From: a virus
Length of the DNA stretch: 64,000 nt
Virus record (IMG/VR): IMGVR_UViG_3300026484_000007
Coordinates: 208,603-272,602 of that record
Strand: one strand, 5' to 3'
Of the stretch, positions 60,618 to 64,000 are shown one piece after another (within the stretch, counting starts at the first letter, position 1; each line of letters starts with the position of its first letter). The notes under the pieces were generated by a model. The model did not search any database and had not been told where the DNA came from. It saw only the letters and a list, made by a program, of their open reading frames with translations. The position numbers and the translations under genes were made by a program.

Positions 60618-61622
60618 ATGGATAAAATTTTAACTTTAGAAAATATTAAAGCATTAGAAATCGGTTTAAATAATACATGCAATCTTGCTTGCCCAATGTG
60701 CACGAGACAAGAATTGAAATCAAAAGTAAAAAATTTATTAAATAACTGTGAACTCAATTTAGATATTCTGAAAAAAAGGATAAATGAATTAAATATTGAA
60801 AGAATAGAGATCGTTGGTTCAATAGGAGAACCATTATTTTATTCTTCTATTTTTAATTTAATTGAATTTTTAAATGAAAAGAATATAAGAATAATTATTA
60901 GTACTAATGGTTCTATTAAAAATTTTAATTTTGAAAAGCTTGGAAGATTATTAAAAGAAAATGATATAATTAGATTTCCTATGGATGGAACTTTTGAAAC
61001 TCATTCAATTTATAGAAAAAATAGTGACTTAAACTTAGTATTAAATAATATAAAAAAATTAAAAAAAGAAACTAAAGCTACAATAATTCTTCAAACTATT
61101 ATATTTAAATATAATGAAAATCAATTAGATGAAATTTTTAAAATATTTAAAGAATCAGAAGCTGATTTATTTGAACTTACTCATACAGGGTATTCCGAAT
61201 ATTTAGATGATCAAGTTAGACCAGTTGATGAATTATTAAAATTATATAAAAAAAACGATAAGATCGCCAATGAGAAAAAAAATATTATAAACTGCGAAGC
61301 GATAAAAGATAAAAAAATTTATCTTAATTGTTTTGGATATTTTTTACCATGCGAAAATCTTGATGAATATGTATTTTTGCATAAAGATGATATTCATTCT
61401 TGCTCGGAAGCTAATCTTAATAAATTATTTTATCAAAATAATATGCAAGAAATAATTAAAGAAATTAATTCTATAATAAAAAATAAACAGAATTTCGTAG
61501 AATGCCATCAATCTTGCGGATTATTTAATAATATAATTAGAAAAAAATTTGATGTTTTCCAATTTACAAAAAACGGTGAAAAATATAAATTAAAAAAATA
61601 TAGATTATTATATAATGATTAA
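60618..61622 (+). CDS. Radical SAM protein 7
   Basis: 334 residues. C21, C25, C28 in CNLACPMC followed by TRQ; G-EP motif as VGSIGEPL. The CxxxCPxC-TRQ form is common in Fe-S oxidoreductases related to SPASM proteins. C-terminus holds YLNCFGYFLPC, HSC and ECHQSCG. Closely related to the last gene of the window (63661). Upstream spacer has weak ribosome binding site AAAAGGAA. Confidence 0.85.
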   Translation: MDKILTLENIKALEIGLNNTCNLACPMCTRQELKSKVKNLLNNCELNLDILKKRINELNIERIEIVGSIGEPLFYSSIFNLIEFLNEKNIRIIISTNGSIKNFNFEKLGRLLKENDIIRFPMDGTFETHSIYRKNSDLNLVLNNIKKLKKETKATIILQTIIFKYNENQLDEIFKIFKESEADLFELTHTGYSEYLDDQVRPVDELLKLYKKNDKIANEKKNIINCEAIKDKKIYLNCFGYFLPCENLDEYVFLHKDDIHSCSEANLNKLFYQNNMQEIIKEINSIIKNKQNFVECHQSCGLFNNIIRKKFDVFQFTKNGEKYKLKKYRLLYND

Positions 61623-61690
61623 TAAATAATTATAAATAATTATAAATAATTATAAATAATTATAAATAATTATAAATAATTATAAATAAT
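61622..61690 (+). repeat. 10-bp tandem repeat (TATAAATAAT)n
   Basis: About seven exact copies of a 10-base unit between the stop at 61622 and the ribosome binding site (GGGAGA) of the amidinotransferase gene. Confidence 0.9.
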
Positions 61691-61692
61691 TA

Positions 61693-62787
61693 ATGGGAGA
61701 TATTATGGTAATTAATGAATTTGGTAAACTTAAAGAAGTAATAGTTGGTCGCGAATTAAAAGTATCTAAACGCGCTCTAGATTTATCTTTTAAAGTTCTT
61801 TATAGTAAAATTATGAAAGATAAAGAATGGGATGAATTTGAAGAATATAAAATTTCTCAAAAATTTATCGATGAAAGAAATGAAGATTTAGATAATTTTG
61901 CTAAACTTTTAGAAAATATGGGGGTTAATGTTATTCGTCCAGAAAAACAAACCGATATGAAAAAAATAAAAACCCCTTATTTTGAATCTTTAGATCTAAC
62001 ATCCTCTAATGTAAGAGATTTGACTTTAGTGTATAAAGATGCTATTTTTGAATTTCCCCCTATTTATAGAGGAAGATATTTTGAACATCATTATCTTTAT
62101 AATTATTTTAAAAAGAAAATGTATAAAGATAATTATTTATGGATTAAAGCACCATTAAATAGATTAATGGATGATAGTATCGATTATCTTGATTGGGATG
62201 AAAAAAGAAATTTTGAAAATTTTAATATAGATAAATATGATATAGCAATTGATGCTGCTCAATATTTAAAAATTAATGATATTTTATTATGCAATTATAG
62301 TCTTTATAATCATAAATTAGGAACTAAATGGTTTGAATTAAATTTTAAAAGATTATTTCCTGATACAAAAATAATTTATACTAAAGCATTAATTGATAAT
62401 CATTTAGATGGAAATATTATACCTTTAAGAGAAGGTGTTTTGCTTATAAATGATTATAATTTATATAAACCTATAGAATATTATTTACCTAATGAATTTA
62501 AAAAATGGAAATTAATAAAAATTAATAATGATAGAATGTCTTCTGATCAAATAAAAAAATATTTAGATTATTATACAAGTATTCCTCAAATAGCTTCCTT
62601 GAGAGGAATGGATATTAACGTTCTTAGTTATGATAGAAATACTGTATTCGTGAATAAAGATAGCATGAATGTTATTAAAGCTTTGGAAAAAGAAAAGTTC
62701 GATGTTATTCCAGTACAACTTAGGCATTCTGAGATATTTGGTGGAGGTTTACATTGCGTAACATTAGATGTCAATCGTGAAGAGTAA
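61693..62787 (+). CDS. Amidinotransferase family protein
   Basis: 364 residues. Recognisable by FGKLKEVIVGREL at the N-terminus, DAAQYLKINDILL, IDNHLDGNIIPLREGVLLIN (catalytic His and nearby Asp) and EIFGGGLHCVTLDV with the nucleophilic Cys near residue 355. This matches glycine/inosamine-type amidinotransferases (GatM, StrB), which move an amidino group from arginine to an amine via a thiouronium-cysteine. Catalytic residues look intact. If read from the second ATG (61705) the start is MVINEFGK; a GGGAGA precedes it. Unusual for a phage; could make guanidino sugars or modify a peptide. Confidence 0.85.
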   Translation: MGDIMVINEFGKLKEVIVGRELKVSKRALDLSFKVLYSKIMKDKEWDEFEEYKISQKFIDERNEDLDNFAKLLENMGVNVIRPEKQTDMKKIKTPYFESLDLTSSNVRDLTLVYKDAIFEFPPIYRGRYFEHHYLYNYFKKKMYKDNYLWIKAPLNRLMDDSIDYLDWDEKRNFENFNIDKYDIAIDAAQYLKINDILLCNYSLYNHKLGTKWFELNFKRLFPDTKIIYTKALIDNHLDGNIIPLREGVLLINDYNLYKPIEYYLPNEFKKWKLIKINNDRMSSDQIKKYLDYYTSIPQIASLRGMDINVLSYDRNTVFVNKDSMNVIKALEKEKFDVIPVQLRHSEIFGGGLHCVTLDVNREE

Positions 62788-62855
62788 AAGAGTAAAAAGA
62801 GTAAAGAAAAGCAAATATAAAAAAATATAAAAAAAATAAAAATAAAAGGATTATT

Positions 62856-63671
62856 ATGCTAAATATAGAAAAAAAATTAAATGATTTAAAAGAAAGTTAT
62901 TATGATAAAATAATTTTAAAAAATTCTGAAATCTTTAAAAAAAATAATTTAAATCCTCATGATATAAAGATAACCAATAAAGTTATTTATATTCCTTTTA
63001 CCTACTGCGAATTTTTTCCAGTATATGAAATTAAAAACACGAAAGAAAAATTTGTTTTAAAATACGAATTTGAAGAATATAAAGAAATTTTAAAACAAGA
63101 ACTTGAAATATACATAAAGATTTTTGAAAAATTTAAAAACGATTTAAAAGAATCAAATATTAATATAAAAACGGAATTTTATAATATTGATTATTATAAA
63201 GATTATTTAGAAAATTATAAAATTTTTAAAAAAAATGATAAAGATTTATTATATATTCCATCGATAAAAAAAGATGAAAAAATAAAATATCTTAAAATTT
63301 TTAATTTTAAAAATCTAAATTTATTATATAAAGAATATGTTGGAACGAATTTTATTTATTTAGATTGGTACGATCTTGATCAAAAATTTACTTTAAAAAC
63401 TATTAATTTATTTGATCTTCTTAGTTTTGAATTTATTTATCCTCTTAAAAAATTAAATATTGATTTATTTTTATTTTATTACTATCTAGTAATTATTAGA
63501 AAATTCAATATATTTGAAGATAAAAATTTATCAAGTGAAAAATTTTGTAAAAGAATAATAGAATTTGAAAATTTTTTTACCGATATTAATGATTTTATAT
63601 TCAAAACACCTCAATTCAAAATATTTTTATCAAAAATAAAAAAATTTAAAGAGGAAAACGATGATTTATAA
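62856..63671 (+). CDS. Hypothetical protein, 271 aa
   Basis: Low-complexity lysine/isoleucine/asparagine-rich, alpha/beta character (FTYCEFFPVYEIKNTKEKFV, YKEYVGTNFIYLDWYDL). Overlaps the following radical SAM gene by 11 bases. No recognised family; maybe a partner of radical SAM protein 8. Confidence 0.65.
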   Translation: MLNIEKKLNDLKESYYDKIILKNSEIFKKNNLNPHDIKITNKVIYIPFTYCEFFPVYEIKNTKEKFVLKYEFEEYKEILKQELEIYIKIFEKFKNDLKESNINIKTEFYNIDYYKDYLENYKIFKKNDKDLLYIPSIKKDEKIKYLKIFNFKNLNLLYKEYVGTNFIYLDWYDLDQKFTLKTINLFDLLSFEFIYPLKKLNIDLFLFYYYLVIIRKFNIFEDKNLSSEKFCKRIIEFENFFTDINDFIFKTPQFKIFLSKIKKFKEENDDL

Positions 63672-64000
63672 TATTAAATTTGAAGATATAAAAACATTTG
63701 AAATAAATTTAGTCAATGCATGTAATCTTAAATGTCCTCTTTGTCTTAGACAATCTAATGATTTTAAAAACAGCTTATATAATAATAAAAGAAATGAAAT
63801 AGATTTTAATGATTTAATAACTTTTTTAGATAAACTTCCTAATTTAAAAAGAGCGATTCTGATGGGAGCTACATCAGAACCAACTCTTTATTCCAAGTTT
63901 TTTGATTTTATTAAATACTTAAAATCAAGAGATATTGTTCTGAGAATTAGTACTAATGGTAGTACTCATAATCCTAAATGGTGGACTGAGTTAGGTCAAT
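63661..64000 (+). CDS. Radical SAM protein 8 (cut by window end)
   Basis: Open from ATG 63661 to the end (113 codons). C21, C25, C28 in CNLKCPLC-LRQ, then MGATSEPTL corresponding to the GGEP motif. Sequence is similar to the 60618 gene. The C-terminus lies outside the window. Shows that the radical SAM cluster continues further. Confidence 0.85.
   Translation, partial: MIYNIKFEDIKTFEINLVNACNLKCPLCLRQSNDFKNSLYNNKRNEIDFNDLITFLDKLPNLKRAILMGATSEPTLYSKFFDFIKYLKSRDIVLRISTNGSTHNPKWWTELGQ

Overview
The window looks like part of a large, very AT-rich tailed (myovirus-like) phage genome. Almost every gene is on the + strand, packed into operons with ATGA overlaps and AAAGGAG-type ribosome binding sites. 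It encodes its own multi-subunit RNA polymerase, a ribonucleotide reductase, RNase H, a portal protein, tail and baseplate-type proteins and tail fibres. The base composition would suit a low-GC host. The radical SAM richness recalls what I remember of Campylobacter myoviruses, but the host cannot be fixed from this sequence alone.

Layout. 1-6491: nucleotide metabolism (end of a P-loop kinase-like protein, RNase HI, a four-helix HHE-like protein, class Ia ribonucleotide reductase with a small membrane protein between its two subunits, a four-cysteine mini-protein). 6492-8042: a non-coding region with a tRNA whose 3' half lies upstream of its 5' half, plus arrays of GC-rich hairpins. 8043-8663: the only minus-strand gene, a GC-richer membrane protein that looks acquired. 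8825-22538: RNA polymerase split over five ORFs (beta' in three, beta in two), interleaved with glycine-zipper and EF-hand proteins and a PrsW-like intramembrane protease. 22575-49277: structural genes, including an exported protein, proline/alanine- and glutamine-rich proteins, a glycine-zipper gene with a lambda-type -1 frameshift heptamer, a gp53-like protein, a tape-measure candidate, the portal and two large fibre proteins. 49547-64000: eight radical SAM proteins (the last cut by the window end), a 14-cysteine protein between two of them, GT-like proteins and an amidinotransferase.

The operons are separated by a recurring cassette: a hairpin terminator (often containing the stop codon of the last gene), then a GTCGTTAG box, then a ~140 bp repeat with a long hairpin containing AGTTCTAAAA. 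Short palindromes of the form GATC-A/T-GATC act as terminators between genes and also occur inside many unrelated coding sequences.

The strongest candidates for something undescribed are: (1) the circularly permuted tRNA gene with structured flanks; (2) the radical SAM cluster around a cysteine-rich protein directly downstream of the tail fibres, which suggests a phage-encoded peptide-modification (RiPP-like) or surface-modification system; and (3) the -1 frameshift gene of the glycine-zipper virion protein family.
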